A stretch of DNA of 64,000 nucleotides, taken from positions 168,224 to 232,223 of the forward strand of contig NZ_JOFS01000014.1 of assembly GCF_000719285.1 (NCBI RefSeq), written 5' to 3'. The notes under the pieces were generated by a model. That model worked only from the letters and a program-made list of their open reading frames with translations. It had not been told where the DNA came from and did not search any database. The position numbers and the translations under genes were made by a program. The stretch comes from Streptomyces bicolor (GTDB taxonomy: Bacteria; Actinomycetota; Actinomycetes; Streptomycetales; Streptomycetaceae). Of the stretch, positions 50,283 to 61,012 are shown one piece after another (the first letter of the stretch is position 1; every line of letters begins with the position of its first letter).

Positions 50283-52400
50283 TCAGTTCAGTCCCAGCGA
50301 CCGCTTCACGAAGTCCACTTGAAGCAGCAACAGATTCTCCGCGACCTGCTCCTGCGGGGTCATGTGCGTCACCCCGGACAGCGGCAGCACCTCGTGCGGC
50401 CGGCCGGCGGCCAGCAGGGCGGAGGACAGCCGCAGGGCGTGCGCGACGACCACGTTGTCGTCGGCCAGACCGTGCACGATCATCAGCGGGCGGTGCGGCT
50501 CGGCGGGGGAGGACAGGCCGTCGTCGGTGATGAGCGAGCTCTTCGCGTACGACTCGGGCTGTGCCGCCGGGTCGCCCAGGTACCGCTCCGTGTAGTGGGT
50601 GTCGTAGAGGCGCCAGTCCGTGACCGGCGCGCCCGCGATGCCCGCGTGGAAGACGTCCGGGCGGCGCAGCACCGCCAGTCCCGCCAGCCAGCCGCCGTAC
50701 GACCAGCCGCGGATCGCCACCCGGGACAGGTCGAGCGGGTGGGACTTCGCCAGGTCCTGGAGCGCGTCGATCTGGTCGTCGAGCGAGACCGTGAAGTCGC
50801 CGTGGACCGCCTTCTCCCAGGCGGGCGAGCGTCCCGGTGTACCGCGCCCGTCCGCGACGACCACCGCGAACCCCTGGTCGGCGAACCACTGCGAGGTCAG
50901 GTGGGCGTTGTGCGCGGCGACCACCCGGGGGCCGTGCGGTCCCCCGTACGGATCCAGCAAAACCGGGAGCGGAGTGTCACCGGCGTAGTCCCGAGGCATA
51001 AGCACGGCGCACGGGATGCGTCGTGCGCCCCCCTCGGTGAGGGTCACGCGCGGGGTCACACCGGGATCTTCGGCATACGACCGGACCGCCGCCATTCGCT
51101 TTCCCTCACGCAGGACCTGGACGTGCGACCCGGGCCGGTCGAGGGTGTGGGACACCAGCACCGTCACGCCCCCGGCGCGCACCGCCGAGTGCACGCCGCG
51201 CTCCTGTGACACGCGCTCCACGCCGAGCTCGTTCACCCGGTACACATGCACTTCGCCGACCTCCGGACCGGCCGCGGCCTCACCGGCGGATGCCGAGATC
51301 AGCACGTCGTCGTCGGAGACGTCCAGCACCGCGCGGACGTGCAACTGCGGCCCCGTCAACGGGCGTTCGCCCACCGTGAGCACGCGCGCGCCGCCCTCGT
51401 CGGCAATGCGCACGAGCTGCCCGGAAGGGGACCAGCAGGGCACTCCAGGGAAAAGATCCAGCCATTGTGGATCTTCGTCCGCGTGCACCATCCGCGTGGC
51501 CCCCGTCGCCGTGTCCACGGCCAGGAACAACTGGCTGCGCTGGTCCCGCGCCTGGACGAGGAGCAGCGGCGCACCCGCCGCTGACCAGTGCACCCGCGCC
51601 AGATAGGGGTACCGCGCCCGGTCCCACGAGACCTCCGTGCGGACCCCGTCCAGGCCGATCACGAACAGCCGTACGTCCGCGTTCCCGGTGCCCGCCGCCG
51701 GGTACGCGACCCGCCGCGGCTCGCTCTCCGGACGCGCCGGATCGGCGATCCACCACCGGCGCACCGGCGTGTCGTCCGCGCGCGCCACGAGCAGCCGGTC
51801 CGACTCCGGACCCCACCAGAAGCCCCGGTAGCGCCCCATCTCCTCGGCCGCGATGAACTCGGCCAGTCCATAGGTGACCCCCTCCGACTCCGGCTCGGCG
51901 AGCGCACGGTCGCCCTCGCCCTCGGCGCCCACCACCCGCAGGGCGCCCTGCGCGACGTACGCGATGTGCCGTCCGTCGGGGGAGGGGCGCGGGTCGATCA
52001 CCGGTCCGGGGACCGGAAGTTCGCGTGCCGTGCCGGCGCGCAGTTCCGCCGTGAATAGCCGCCCTGACAAGGCAAAAGACGCCAACTCGACGGCGCTGTC
52101 GGTGGCGTGGGCGACGATGCCGGCGCCGGCCTCGCGACTGCGTTCGCGCCGGGCCCGCTCCTCCGGCGGGAGGTCTTCCGACGCACCGCCCAGCAGGGCG
52201 CGCGGGTCGGCCGCCACGCGCTCCCCGCCGTCCGCGGTGTCGAGGACCCACAGCGAACTCGCCGGGTCCGTACCGGAGGTGGAGCGCAGGAACGCGACAC
52301 GGCTGCCGTCGGGCGCCACCGTGAACGCGCGCGGCGCGCCGAGGGTGAACCGCTGGGTACGGGCGTGCCGCCGGGGGAAGGACACAGGCTCGGTCGTCAT
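50283..52400 (-). CDS. S9-family serine peptidase (prolyl oligopeptidase/dipeptidyl peptidase IV-like)
   Basis: 705 residues. An N-terminal beta-propeller (about 30-430; PSPDGRHIAYV, GRYRGFWWGPESDRLLVARAD) with the Glu-containing EFIAAEEMGRYRG motif of DPP IV-type enzymes precedes an alpha/beta-hydrolase domain. The triad is Ser in RGWSYGGWLAG, Asp in HGLADDNV and His in SGVTHMTP. There is no signal peptide, so it is probably cytosolic and trims short peptides N-terminally. Its neighbourhood with three peptide importers fits a role in using imported peptides. Catalytic residues are intact. Confidence 0.93.
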   Translation of the reverse strand: MTTEPVSFPRRHARTQRFTLGAPRAFTVAPDGSRVAFLRSTSGTDPASSLWVLDTADGGERVAADPRALLGGASEDLPPEERARRERSREAGAGIVAHATDSAVELASFALSGRLFTAELRAGTARELPVPGPVIDPRPSPDGRHIAYVAQGALRVVGAEGEGDRALAEPESEGVTYGLAEFIAAEEMGRYRGFWWGPESDRLLVARADDTPVRRWWIADPARPESEPRRVAYPAAGTGNADVRLFVIGLDGVRTEVSWDRARYPYLARVHWSAAGAPLLLVQARDQRSQLFLAVDTATGATRMVHADEDPQWLDLFPGVPCWSPSGQLVRIADEGGARVLTVGERPLTGPQLHVRAVLDVSDDDVLISASAGEAAAGPEVGEVHVYRVNELGVERVSQERGVHSAVRAGGVTVLVSHTLDRPGSHVQVLREGKRMAAVRSYAEDPGVTPRVTLTEGGARRIPCAVLMPRDYAGDTPLPVLLDPYGGPHGPRVVAAHNAHLTSQWFADQGFAVVVADGRGTPGRSPAWEKAVHGDFTVSLDDQIDALQDLAKSHPLDLSRVAIRGWSYGGWLAGLAVLRRPDVFHAGIAGAPVTDWRLYDTHYTERYLGDPAAQPESYAKSSLITDDGLSSPAEPHRPLMIVHGLADDNVVVAHALRLSSALLAAGRPHEVLPLSGVTHMTPQEQVAENLLLLQVDFVKRSLGLN

Positions 52401-52576
52401 GACCCGACCATATTGGCCAGTGCGCCCCCTTGTGCGGCTGTGCGCCGATCGATGCGCACGCCCGGATAGTTATGATCACAACCGCATAGTGGGTATGAAC
52501 CTGCTGGCTGCTGCATGGATTTATCTGCCCCCATAGTCCGACCCCCCGCGCCTGGGATTCTTGGAGGTGAGCCGCC
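52401..52576. promoter_or_regulatory. Divergent promoter region between the S9 peptidase and a small membrane protein
   Basis: This spacer contains AT-rich DNA (GATAGTTATGATCAC, about 52464-52478, with TATGAT as a good -10 match). A strong GGAGGTGA site lies before the GTG at 52577. Confidence 0.45.
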
Positions 52577-52771
52577 GTGGCACTCTCGATTTCGGCGGTG
52601 GTGCTGCTGGCGATCATCGTCTTCCTGTTGATCAAGAAATCAGGGCTGAAGGCCGGCCACGCGGTCGTCTGCATGCTGCTCGGTTTCTATCTGGCGTCGT
52701 CGACCGTCGCTCCCACCATCAGCGAGCTGACGACGAACATCGCGGGCATGATCGGCAGCATCAAGTTCTGA
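52577..52771 (+). CDS. Small conserved membrane protein upstream of mshB
   Basis: 64 residues from GTG with a strong GGAGGTG site. A helix spans nearly the first third (LSISAVVLLAIIVFLLIKK), a second hydrophobic segment follows (AVVCMLLGFYLASSTVA), and the rest is a short tail. No family is assigned. It lies 45 bp upstream of mshB, but mshB has its own -10-like box, so co-transcription is uncertain. Such short genes are often missed in annotation. Confidence 0.75.
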   Translation: MALSISAVVLLAIIVFLLIKKSGLKAGHAVVCMLLGFYLASSTVAPTISELTTNIAGMIGSIKF

Positions 52772-52816
52772 GCCGCCCACGTGGCGGTGTCGGTGCCGCC
52801 TCGTAGGGTGGGGTCC

Positions 52817-53683
52817 ATGACGGAACTCCCCGCTCGGCGTCTGCTCCTGGTGCACGCGCACCCGGACGACGAGTCGATCAACAACGGCGCGACCATGGCC
52901 AAGTACGCGGCCGAGGGTGCCCTGGTGACCCTGGTCACCTGCACCCTTGGGGAGCACGGCGAGGTCATTCCCCCCGAGCTCCAGCACCTGGCCGGCACCG
53001 AACTGGGCGAACACCGGCTGGCCGAGCTCACCGCCGCGATGCGCGAGCTCGGCGTCGAGGACTTCCGTCTCCTCGGCGCAAAGGGCCGCTACGAGGACTC
53101 GGGGATGATGGGCATCGCCGACAACGACGACCCGGCCTGCCTCTGGCGGGCGGACGTCGAAGCGGCCGCTCGGGACCTTGTCGAGGTGATCCTGGAGGTG
53201 CGCCCCCAGGTCCTCGTCACCTACGACCCGGACGGCGGCTACGGCCACCCGGACCACATCCAGGCCCACCGCATCGCCATGCGCGCCGCCGAGCTGGCGG
53301 CGGACTCGGGGTGGCGGATCCCCAAGACCTACTGGAACCGCGTCCCGCGCACGGTCGTCGAAGAGGCCTTCGTCCGGCTTCAGGCGGATCTGCCCGGACT
53401 GCCGTTCAGCAAGGCCGCCACCGTCGACGACGTGCCGGGTGTCGTCGACGACGAGCGGATCACCACCGTGATCGACGGCGCCGCGTACGCCACCGCCAAG
53501 GCCCGCGCGATGCAGGCCCACGCCACGCAGATCGACGTGGCCGAGCTGTACTTCGCGCTCTCCAACGAACTCGCCCAACCCCTCTTCACCACCGAGTACT
53601 ACGAGTTGGTGCGCGGGGAGCCGGGTTCGGCGGAGACGGAGTCTGATCTGTTCGCCGGTGTCGCTTTCGAGGAGGCGTCATGA
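52817..53683 (+). CDS. mshB: GlcNAc-inositol deacetylase of mycothiol biosynthesis
   Basis: 288 residues. It has the zinc deacetylase motif HAHPDDES (His15, Asp18) and the second site [29 protein letters not shown] is typical of MshB. It removes acetate from 1D-myo-inositol-2-acetamido-deoxy-glucopyranoside, a step in making mycothiol, the actinobacterial thiol buffer. TAGGGT (52804-52809) seven bases before the ATG suggests a leaderless message. The next gene overlaps it by four bases (ATGA). The MDMPI-type protein at 10231 belongs to a family that can use mycothiol. Confidence 0.95.
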   Translation: MTELPARRLLLVHAHPDDESINNGATMAKYAAEGALVTLVTCTLGEHGEVIPPELQHLAGTELGEHRLAELTAAMRELGVEDFRLLGAKGRYEDSGMMGIADNDDPACLWRADVEAAARDLVEVILEVRPQVLVTYDPDGGYGHPDHIQAHRIAMRAAELAADSGWRIPKTYWNRVPRTVVEEAFVRLQADLPGLPFSKAATVDDVPGVVDDERITTVIDGAAYATAKARAMQAHATQIDVAELYFALSNELAQPLFTTEYYELVRGEPGSAETESDLFAGVAFEEAS

Positions 53684-54087
53684 GCTCGATGCTCGCCCAG
53701 CCGCTGAAGCTGAAGCGGCCTTCCGCCCTGCGGGCCCTCGCCCACCTCGGGCTCTTCCTGCTCGGCGCCCTCGTGGGGACAGCCGGGGCGCTGGTGCAGC
53801 CCGCTTGGTTCCCGGGCGGTCTGCTCCTGGCGCTCGCCGGCGAGGCCGGGCTCTGTCTCGGCGGCGCCCGCGCGACGGGCAGCCGGGCCGGGGCCGTCGC
53901 ACCCGCCGGCGGCTGGATGATCACCGTCATACTGCTCACCGCCAGCCGCCCCGAAGGAGACTTCGTCTTCGGCACAGGCGCCGCCTCCTACCTCTTCCTG
54001 CTCGGCGGCATGGCGGTGGCTGTGATCTGCGCCACCCTCGCCCCGGTGCGGCAACCGGGCGACGACGGCGTCCGACTTGGCAATTGA
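53680..54087 (+). CDS. Four-helix membrane protein coupled to mshB (DUF6113-like)
   Basis: 135 residues with four hydrophobic segments: [49 protein letters not shown] and [31 protein letters not shown] is probably an outside loop. It starts within the mshB stop (ATGA overlap), so translation is coupled. I recall this type of protein directly after mshB in streptomycetes, possibly labelled DUF6113. Its role is unknown; a link to thiol or precursor transport would be a guess. Confidence 0.8.
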   Translation: MSSMLAQPLKLKRPSALRALAHLGLFLLGALVGTAGALVQPAWFPGGLLLALAGEAGLCLGGARATGSRAGAVAPAGGWMITVILLTASRPEGDFVFGTGAASYLFLLGGMAVAVICATLAPVRQPGDDGVRLGN

Positions 54088-54243
54088 CGTACCACTTCTC
54101 CACGCCGCGCTCGTGCGAGTCCCGTGTGGGTTTCCCAGGCGGTCGTGGGATACGGGCCAGAAGTGGCCAGTATGGTGGTGCGCGCCGCCGAGCCGCCCGA
54201 AGCAGTGAGGTACGGGCGGCGGAGCCAACCGGGAGAACCTGCC

Positions 54244-56763
54244 TTGAGTCGTGAAACTGACACTCCGTCCTCCGGGCCCAACGGGCACGGCGGAGCCGCA
54301 TACCCCTCCGGCACGCCGCCGTACGGGACCCCCATGGCTTCCGACAGCGGTGCGGACGCGGGCCGTTCGGCCACGCAGCCGGAGGAACGCAAGACCGAGA
54401 CCACGCTGACGACCCGGATCCGGATCAACATCCCCGGATCGCGGCCGATTCCGCCGGTCGTCGTGCGCAAACCCGTAACCGAGGCCGAGAGTGCCGGGGC
54501 CCCCGCGGACACCGAGCCGCCGGCGCCGTCCGCGCCCACCGCCACCTCCACGGGCACCGTCGAGGCTCCGGCCGAGCCCACGGGGCAGGCGGACGAGAAG
54601 ACCAGCGACTGGTTCGCGCCCCGCAAGTCCTCGGCGGGCAAGGGCGGTCAGGGCGGCCCGCCCAGCAACGGGGCCGGTCTGCCCGGCGGTTCAGGCGCCG
54701 GGGCTTCCGGTGCCGGTGCCGGTGCGCCCGGTGGTGCGCGTCCGGGTGCCGGTCGGCCCGGTGGTGTCGTCGGTTCGATGAGCGCGCCCGGCGGCTCCCG
54801 CCCCGGCGGCGGGACGGGCGCGGGGCTCCCCGGCGCGACCGGCGGGCCCGTGGCTCCCGGGCACGGCGGCGGCACCGGTTCCTTCGACGTGACCGAGGCA
54901 CTGGCGGCGAGCTCGCTGGGCAACGGCAGCGGCGGCGGCAACGGTTCCCGCCCCGGCGCCGAGACGCGCCGTGACGACCTGCCGTACTTCTCCGAGAACG
55001 GCCAGAACGGCCAGAACGGGCAGGGCGGCCCGAACGGGTTCGGCGCCCAGGGCGGCGGCCCCAAGGGCCCGAACGGCTTCGGCGCTTCCGAAGACTTCAC
55101 CGCCCCGAACCCCTTCGACCCCGCCGCCGACTTCGGCACCCCGAACGACTTCAACGGCTCCGGCGACTTCAACGGCCCGGACTACGGCGGCCCGAACGGC
55201 CGTGGCGGCCAGGGCGGCCCGCAGGGTCCCGCGGGCCCGACGACCGGTCCGGTCACCGGCGACGGTCCGGCGGTGCCTCCGATCGCCGGCGGTGGGCGGG
55301 GCGGGCCCGGTGGTCCCGGTGGTCTCCCCGGCTCCGGTACGCGCGGCCGTCCGGGCGGTCCGGGCGGCTCCGGTCCTTCCGCCGGTCCGGGTGGTCCGAG
55401 CGATACGGGTGCCACCGGGATCTTCACGGGTCCGGGGCGGCCCGGTGGTCCCGGCAGTGGTCTGGGTGGTGGGCCCGCCGGTCCGGGCGGTCCTGGTGGA
55501 CCTTCCGGTCCGGGTGGTCCAGGAGGCCTGGGTGCTCCCGGTGTCTCCGGCGGCCCCGCCGGTCCCGGCGGTGGCCTGAGCGACGACACCGCGATCCTCA
55601 CCCCGCAGAAACCGGCCCCCGAACCCGGCACCCCGCGGTACGGCGGCGTCGCCGACAACGTCTCGGGCCACACCGTCACCAGCGGCATCCCCGTCGTTCC
55701 TCCGGGCGCCCAGAACGGCCCCTTCGGCGCGGGCACCACCGACGCACCGGCGCCGCACACGCCCCCGAAGCTGCCCGAACCGGGCTCGTCGGACGCCCCG
55801 GCCTCCCGCGCGCCCAAGAAGAAGGGCCGCAACAAGCTGGCGCTGGTCGGCGGCGGAGTGATCGTCCTCGCGGGCGGCGTCTACGGCGCCGGCCTGCTGA
55901 TGGCCCACTCCGACGTGCCCAAGGGCACGAGCGTGCTCGGCGTCGACATCGGAGGCGGCACCCGGGACGAAGCGGTCAAGAAGCTCAACGACGCCTTCGA
56001 CGAGCAGGTCAACAAGCCGCTCGAGCTGTCGGTGGGCGGCAGGACCGTCACGCTGGAGCCGGACAAGGCCGGGCTGCAGTTCGACATGCAGCAGACCGTC
56101 AGCAAGGCCGCGACCAGCGACTACAACCCGATCTCCGTCATCGGCTCGCTGTTCGGCCAGGAGCGGGTCGTCGACCCGGTCATGCCCACCGACGAGGAGA
56201 AGCTGCACGCCGCCCTCGAGGAACTCTCCGGTGGCTCCGGCTCGGTGACCGAGGGCACGGTCACGTTCACGTCCGGCAAGGCGGTCGCCGTGTACGGCAA
56301 GGCCGGCCAGGGCATCGACGTCGCCAAGTCGACCACGGCGGTCGAGGAGGCGTACCGAAGCCAGGTGGAGACGGGCACGTCCGCCGCGGTGCGGGTCGCC
56401 ACGACCACCCAGCAGCCGACGATCACGAACGCCGAGGTCGACCGGTTCATGAAGGAGTTCGCCGAGCCGGCGATGGCCAACAAGGTCACGATCCAGACGG
56501 ACGCCGCGCACAGCATCCCGTTCGGCGCCCTGTCACTGCCGAAGATCCTCGGCGTCAAGGCCGTCGACGGCAAGCTCGTGGACACGTACGACCTCAAGGC
56601 GCTGAAGGAGGCGTACGGCGCCACCTTCGACGGCGTGCAGATCAACGGCGCGAGCGGCAAGCGTGACGTCCTGCCGGAGGACGTCGCCTCCGCCCTGCGC
56701 AAGGCCCTGCGCGGCAAGACGGCGGCGGAGCGCACGGTCACCATCGACACCAACCCGAGCTAG
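54244..56763 (+). CDS. Gly/Pro-rich membrane-anchored protein with YoaR-type peptidoglycan-binding domain
   Basis: 839 residues from a TTG with GGGAG upstream. The N-terminal 140 residues are disordered and include TRIRINIPGSRPIPPVVVR. Residues about 140-460 are extremely Gly/Pro/Asn-rich, partly Gly-X-Y repeats resembling collagen (GGPGGPSGPGGPGGLGAPG). One helix (LALVGGGVIVLAGGVYGAGLL, about 533-553) anchors it. The C-terminal 280 residues are outside: GTSVLGVDIGGGTRDEAVKK and two VTL/VTF beta modules fit the YoaR/PG_binding_4 domain, likely touching peptidoglycan. The long flexible part is predicted to be cytosolic, which is odd for a collagen-like stretch. It is transcribed alone and followed by a terminator. 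Confidence 0.8.
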   Translation: MSRETDTPSSGPNGHGGAAYPSGTPPYGTPMASDSGADAGRSATQPEERKTETTLTTRIRINIPGSRPIPPVVVRKPVTEAESAGAPADTEPPAPSAPTATSTGTVEAPAEPTGQADEKTSDWFAPRKSSAGKGGQGGPPSNGAGLPGGSGAGASGAGAGAPGGARPGAGRPGGVVGSMSAPGGSRPGGGTGAGLPGATGGPVAPGHGGGTGSFDVTEALAASSLGNGSGGGNGSRPGAETRRDDLPYFSENGQNGQNGQGGPNGFGAQGGGPKGPNGFGASEDFTAPNPFDPAADFGTPNDFNGSGDFNGPDYGGPNGRGGQGGPQGPAGPTTGPVTGDGPAVPPIAGGGRGGPGGPGGLPGSGTRGRPGGPGGSGPSAGPGGPSDTGATGIFTGPGRPGGPGSGLGGGPAGPGGPGGPSGPGGPGGLGAPGVSGGPAGPGGGLSDDTAILTPQKPAPEPGTPRYGGVADNVSGHTVTSGIPVVPPGAQNGPFGAGTTDAPAPHTPPKLPEPGSSDAPASRAPKKKGRNKLALVGGGVIVLAGGVYGAGLLMAHSDVPKGTSVLGVDIGGGTRDEAVKKLNDAFDEQVNKPLELSVGGRTVTLEPDKAGLQFDMQQTVSKAATSDYNPISVIGSLFGQERVVDPVMPTDEEKLHAALEELSGGSGSVTEGTVTFTSGKAVAVYGKAGQGIDVAKSTTAVEEAYRSQVETGTSAAVRVATTTQQPTITNAEVDRFMKEFAEPAMANKVTIQTDAAHSIPFGALSLPKILGVKAVDGKLVDTYDLKALKEAYGATFDGVQINGASGKRDVLPEDVASALRKALRGKTAAERTVTIDTNPS

Positions 56764-56786
56764 CGGAACCGCTCGGACCAGTCGGA

Positions 56787-56820
56787 CCAGGGGCACCCGG
56801 CACTCGCCGGGTGCCCCTGG
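56787..56820 (+). terminator. Terminator after the YoaR-type gene
   Basis: A perfect 15-bp stem (56787-56801 with 56806-56820) with a four-base ACTC loop, 24 bp after the stop codon. Confidence 0.9.
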
Positions 56821-56901
56821 CCGTCGTATGACATCTGTCATCCGGCAGTCAGGACCGCCGACACTGCCGGACCCGGGGCCGCGAAAGCCACTCTGGATCG
56901 C

Positions 56902-57803
<902 letters not shown>

Positions 57804-57807
<4 letters not shown>

Positions 57808-59000
57808 ACAGCCTCGTCAAGCTGGAACTCACCCGCGCCCTGCGCAACCGCAAGTTCATGTTCTTCTCGGTGATCTACCCCTCGGTGATCTTCCTGCTCG
57901 CCTCGAACCAGAATGGGACCGACGGCAAGGTCGCCGGCACCCAGCTGACCGTCGCGGCGTACGTCATGGTCTCCATGGCCTCCTTCGGCGCCCTGACCGC
58001 CGTGCTGATGGGCAACAGCGAGCGCATCGCCAAGGAGCGGGAGAACGGCTGGGTACGGCAGCTGCGGCTCACCACGCTGCCCGGGCGCGGCTATGTCCTG
58101 GCCAAGACGGCAGGTGCCGCCGTCGTCAGCCTGCCGTCCATCGTGGTCGTCTTCCTGGTCGCCGCCGTCGTCAAGGACGTACGTCTGGACGCCTGGCAGT
58201 GGCTCGCCCTCACCGCCGCGATCTGGGCCGGCAGCCTGGTCTTCGCCGCGCTCGGCGTGGCCATCGGCTACCTCGCCTCCGGGGACGCGGTCCGCCCCAT
58301 CACGATGATCATCTACTTCGCCCTGTCGCTCCTCGGCGGCCTGTGGTTCCCGTCCTCGGGTTTCCCGGCCTGGCTGCAGGACATCGCCGAGTGGCTGCCC
58401 ACGCACGCGTACGCTGCCCTGGGGCGGGCCATCGAGCAGAGCCAGGCCCCGCGGGCCCAGGACATCGCCATCCTCGTCGCCTTCTTCGTCCTGTTCACCG
58501 GCGGCGAGGTGCTGGCGGCGCCCCGCGAGCACGACGTGGACGTGGCGCTCCTCGACATCGAGATGCCGGGCGCGACGGGCATCGAGGCGGCGGCGCTGCT
58601 GCACGCGGAACTGCCGGCCGTGAAGCTGGTCATCCTCACGACCTTCGGCCGCCCCGGCTACCTCCGCAGCGCGATGGAGGCGGGCGCCGACGCCTTCCTG
58701 GTCAAGGACGCGCCCGCGGCCCAACTGGCAGAAGCGGTACGAAAGGTACTGGCGGGCGAACGGGTCATCGACCCCACCCTGGCGGCAGCGGCCCTGGCGG
58801 AGGGCGCCAACCCTCTGACGGACCGCGAGCGAGAGGTCCTGCGAGCAGCGGAGGACGGCTCCACGAACGCCGAACTGGCGGCGGCCCTGCACCTGTCCCA
58901 GGGAACGGTCCGCAACTACTTGTCGACGGCGATCCAGAAACTGGCGGTACGGAACAGGGCGGAGGCGGCCAGGAGCGCACGGGAAAAGGGCTGGCTGTAA
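57804..59000 (+). CDS. ABC-2 permease fused in frame to a truncated NarL-type response regulator
   Basis: 398 residues. Residues 1-232 are an ABC-2 permease with six helices (FMFFSVIYPSVIFLL ... ITMIIYFALSLLGGLWFPSSGFP ... ILVAFFVLFTGG). At about nucleotide 58500-58521 the sequence changes to EVLAAPREHDVDVALLDIEM, the middle of a receiver domain. It keeps the phospho-Asp (LLDIEMPG), Thr (LTTF) and Lys (LVKDA) but lacks beta-1, alpha-1 and the acidic pair. A complete LuxR helix-turn-helix ends the protein (NPLTDREREVLRAAEDGSTNAEL). No sensor kinase is present. Deletion between the permease and regulator genes, possibly at short homology, is the simplest origin. The product would be a membrane-tethered DNA-binding permease, or non-functional. 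Confidence 0.88.
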
Positions 59001-59010
59001 GTCGCCGGCC

Positions 59011-59100
59011 AAGCGCAACGCCCCCAGGGGCGCGGGGAACTGCGCGATCAGCCAGGAAGCACCCGCACTCGCACAACCACACAAGCCCCTACGGCGAACC
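59011..59100. repeat. Interspersed GC-rich repeat (CCCCAGGGGCGCGGGG type)
   Basis: CGCCCCCAGGGGCGCGGGGAACTGCGCGATCAGCCA is the common Streptomyces intergenic repeat theme, followed by a CA-rich stretch. It is related to the element inserted at 47564-47713 and fills the space between two convergent genes. Confidence 0.6.
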
Positions 59101-59108
59101 GGCGAAGA

Positions 59109-59960
59109 TCAGTTGAGCATCGCCCGAGCCGCCCGAGCCTGCCCCCGCACCCGCTCCGCCGCGGCAGCATCAACCGCACTGATCAATTCCGCGTACCCCT
59201 CCAACTCCACGGCCCCCTCGACGAACTCCCCCCTCTGCACCAGCAACTGCCCCCGCTCGAACCGCAACCGAGCCGGATGCGACGGCAGCAACAGCGACAA
59301 CTCCACCGCCCACAGGGCCACATCCGTCCGCTCGGGCCGGGTGGCGGCCCAGGCCCGCACGTTGTTCAGGATCCGCAGCACCACATCCAGCGGATCGGCC
59401 GGCGTCAGCATCGACGGATGCAGCGGCGCCCCCGTGGCCCCCGCCACCAGTAGTTCCGCATCGCCCCCCGTCAGCACGCGCCCCCCGTCGAACGGATCGG
59501 CGAGCACCTGCTCGTCCGTCGGTCCGAAACCCACCACGAAGTGCCCGGGCAGCGCGACACCGTACACAGGCGCCCCCGCCCGCCGAGCGACCTCCATCCA
59601 CACCACCGACAGCAGGATCGGCAGCCCACGCCGCCGCCGAAGCACCTCGTGCAGCAAGGACGACTCCAGCCGCTGATAGTCCGCGGCGGAGCCGCGAAAC
59701 CCGTACCGCTCCCCGAGCAGCTCCCGCAGCGCGACCGCCCACGCCCGCGGCCCCCCGGGCCGGAACGGCAGCTGCCCCGCCAGCCCGTCCAGCTCCACCT
59801 GCACCGCGTCCATGCCCGCCTCGTCCAGCGCCCCGTCCGCCTCGGCCCCCACCAGCAGACACAGCATGGACAGATCGGGCCGCTCGGACCGCGCCTCTTC
59901 GGCGAACCGCCGCCGCAGCTCGGCGGAGCGCTCGGGTGAGGGGGGATAGGGGGTACGCAT
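59109..59960 (-). CDS. Transglutaminase-like SirB1-family protein
   Basis: 283 residues from ATG 59960 (a GTG at 59981 is possible). RRRRGLPILLSVVWMEVARRAG, YGVALPGHFVVGFG and the following ADPFDGGRVL form the SirB1/transglutaminase-core fold. The usual catalytic Cys of true transglutaminases is replaced here by Ser/Ile (LPILLSVVW), as in many SirB1-type proteins, so enzymatic activity is doubtful. The C-terminal 90 residues look like TPR-type helices (RFERGQLLVQRGEFVEGAVELE). Function unknown. It is 39 bp after the GNAT gene on the same strand, probably one operon. Confidence 0.85.
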   Translation of the reverse strand: MRTPYPPSPERSAELRRRFAEEARSERPDLSMLCLLVGAEADGALDEAGMDAVQVELDGLAGQLPFRPGGPRAWAVALRELLGERYGFRGSAADYQRLESSLLHEVLRRRRGLPILLSVVWMEVARRAGAPVYGVALPGHFVVGFGPTDEQVLADPFDGGRVLTGGDAELLVAGATGAPLHPSMLTPADPLDVVLRILNNVRAWAATRPERTDVALWAVELSLLLPSHPARLRFERGQLLVQRGEFVEGAVELEGYAELISAVDAAAAERVRGQARAARAMLN

Positions 59961-59999
59961 AGCTGGCTCGTGCCCTTTCACGGCGATCCGTACCGCTGC

Positions 60000-60992
60000 T
60001 CAGAGTGATCGATAGTGGTGGTACACGTGATGCGCGGCGAACCCCAGCCCGGCGTACAACCCCCGCGCCCCCGCGTTCTCCGTCTCGACCTGCAGCCACG
60101 CAGCCGAGGCCCCCTCGTCCAGGGCCCGCCGGGCCAGCGCCGCCATCACCCGGGTGGCCAGGCCCTGCCGCCGCAGCGCCGGATCCACCTCCACGGCGGC
60201 GAACCCGGCCCACCGCCCGTCCACGACACACCTCCCGATCGCGGCGGGCGCGTCACCCGCGGCGCCGGGCACGGTCGCGAACCACACGGACGGCCCGCTC
60301 GCCAGCACCTTCAGGGCCACCTCGCTCACCCCCTTGCGCTGATACCGCCCGAGCCAAGCCTCGTCCGCCTCCCGGGACAGCACCACCCCGGCGTCCTCGG
60401 CCCGGTCGGCGACCGGTGCCAGCGCCCCGATCCACATCTCCGCAGAAACCTCCCGGACCCACCCCAGCCGATCCAGCTCCGCGCACAACAGCTCCTGCGT
60501 GCCGGCGGCGCCGGTCGCCGTCTGGACGTACGCGGGGAGCCCACGGTCGCCGTACCAGCGCCGTACGGCATCGAGGGCGGCCGGCAGGGGCAGCCCGGGG
60601 TCGCCCAGCGGCAGTGCCGAGTTGGCCCGGCGGGTGAACCCGGAGGCGGCCCGCAGCTCCCACTCGCCGAGCCGCTCGCTCTCGAGCGGCCGCCACGCGC
60701 GCGTGGCGACGTGCGCGAGCTCCTCGTAGGAGGCGGCGGGCCCCCGGCGCCGGGCCGGGGCGGCGGGCACCACCTTGCCCGCGACCAGCGACGATTCCGG
60801 AATGCGGACGGTCTCGCCGCTCTTCCGTGTGATCAGCAGCACACCGTCGTCCCATGATGCGAGAACACCCACCGTGTCGGTGAACTTCTCACCCTCGGCC
60901 GCAGGATCGTTCAGGCGGCGCACGGAGACCCGTTTACCCACGTCAGCAGCGGTGACACGGACCTCAAGGCGCCCCGTCGCAGAGATTTCCAC
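60000..60992 (-). CDS. GNAT-family N-acetyltransferase with N-terminal SH3-like domain
   Basis: 330 residues. The N-terminal 75 residues (GKRVSVRRLNDP ... TVGVLASWDDGVLLITRKSGETVRIPESSLVAGKVV) form a small beta-barrel of a type found before some actinobacterial GNAT proteins. The C-terminal acetyltransferase domain has the acetyl-CoA signature RRQGLATRVMAALARRALDEGA and VETENAGARGLYAGLGF. The acceptor is unknown. It is divergent from the ferredoxin gene and lies upstream of the transglutaminase-like gene, with which it is probably co-transcribed. Confidence 0.88.
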   Translation of the reverse strand: MEISATGRLEVRVTAADVGKRVSVRRLNDPAAEGEKFTDTVGVLASWDDGVLLITRKSGETVRIPESSLVAGKVVPAAPARRRGPAASYEELAHVATRAWRPLESERLGEWELRAASGFTRRANSALPLGDPGLPLPAALDAVRRWYGDRGLPAYVQTATGAAGTQELLCAELDRLGWVREVSAEMWIGALAPVADRAEDAGVVLSREADEAWLGRYQRKGVSEVALKVLASGPSVWFATVPGAAGDAPAAIGRCVVDGRWAGFAAVEVDPALRRQGLATRVMAALARRALDEGASAAWLQVETENAGARGLYAGLGFAAHHVYHHYRSL

Positions 60993-61012
60993 AGGTCAGT
61001 TCACCCCTCCTG

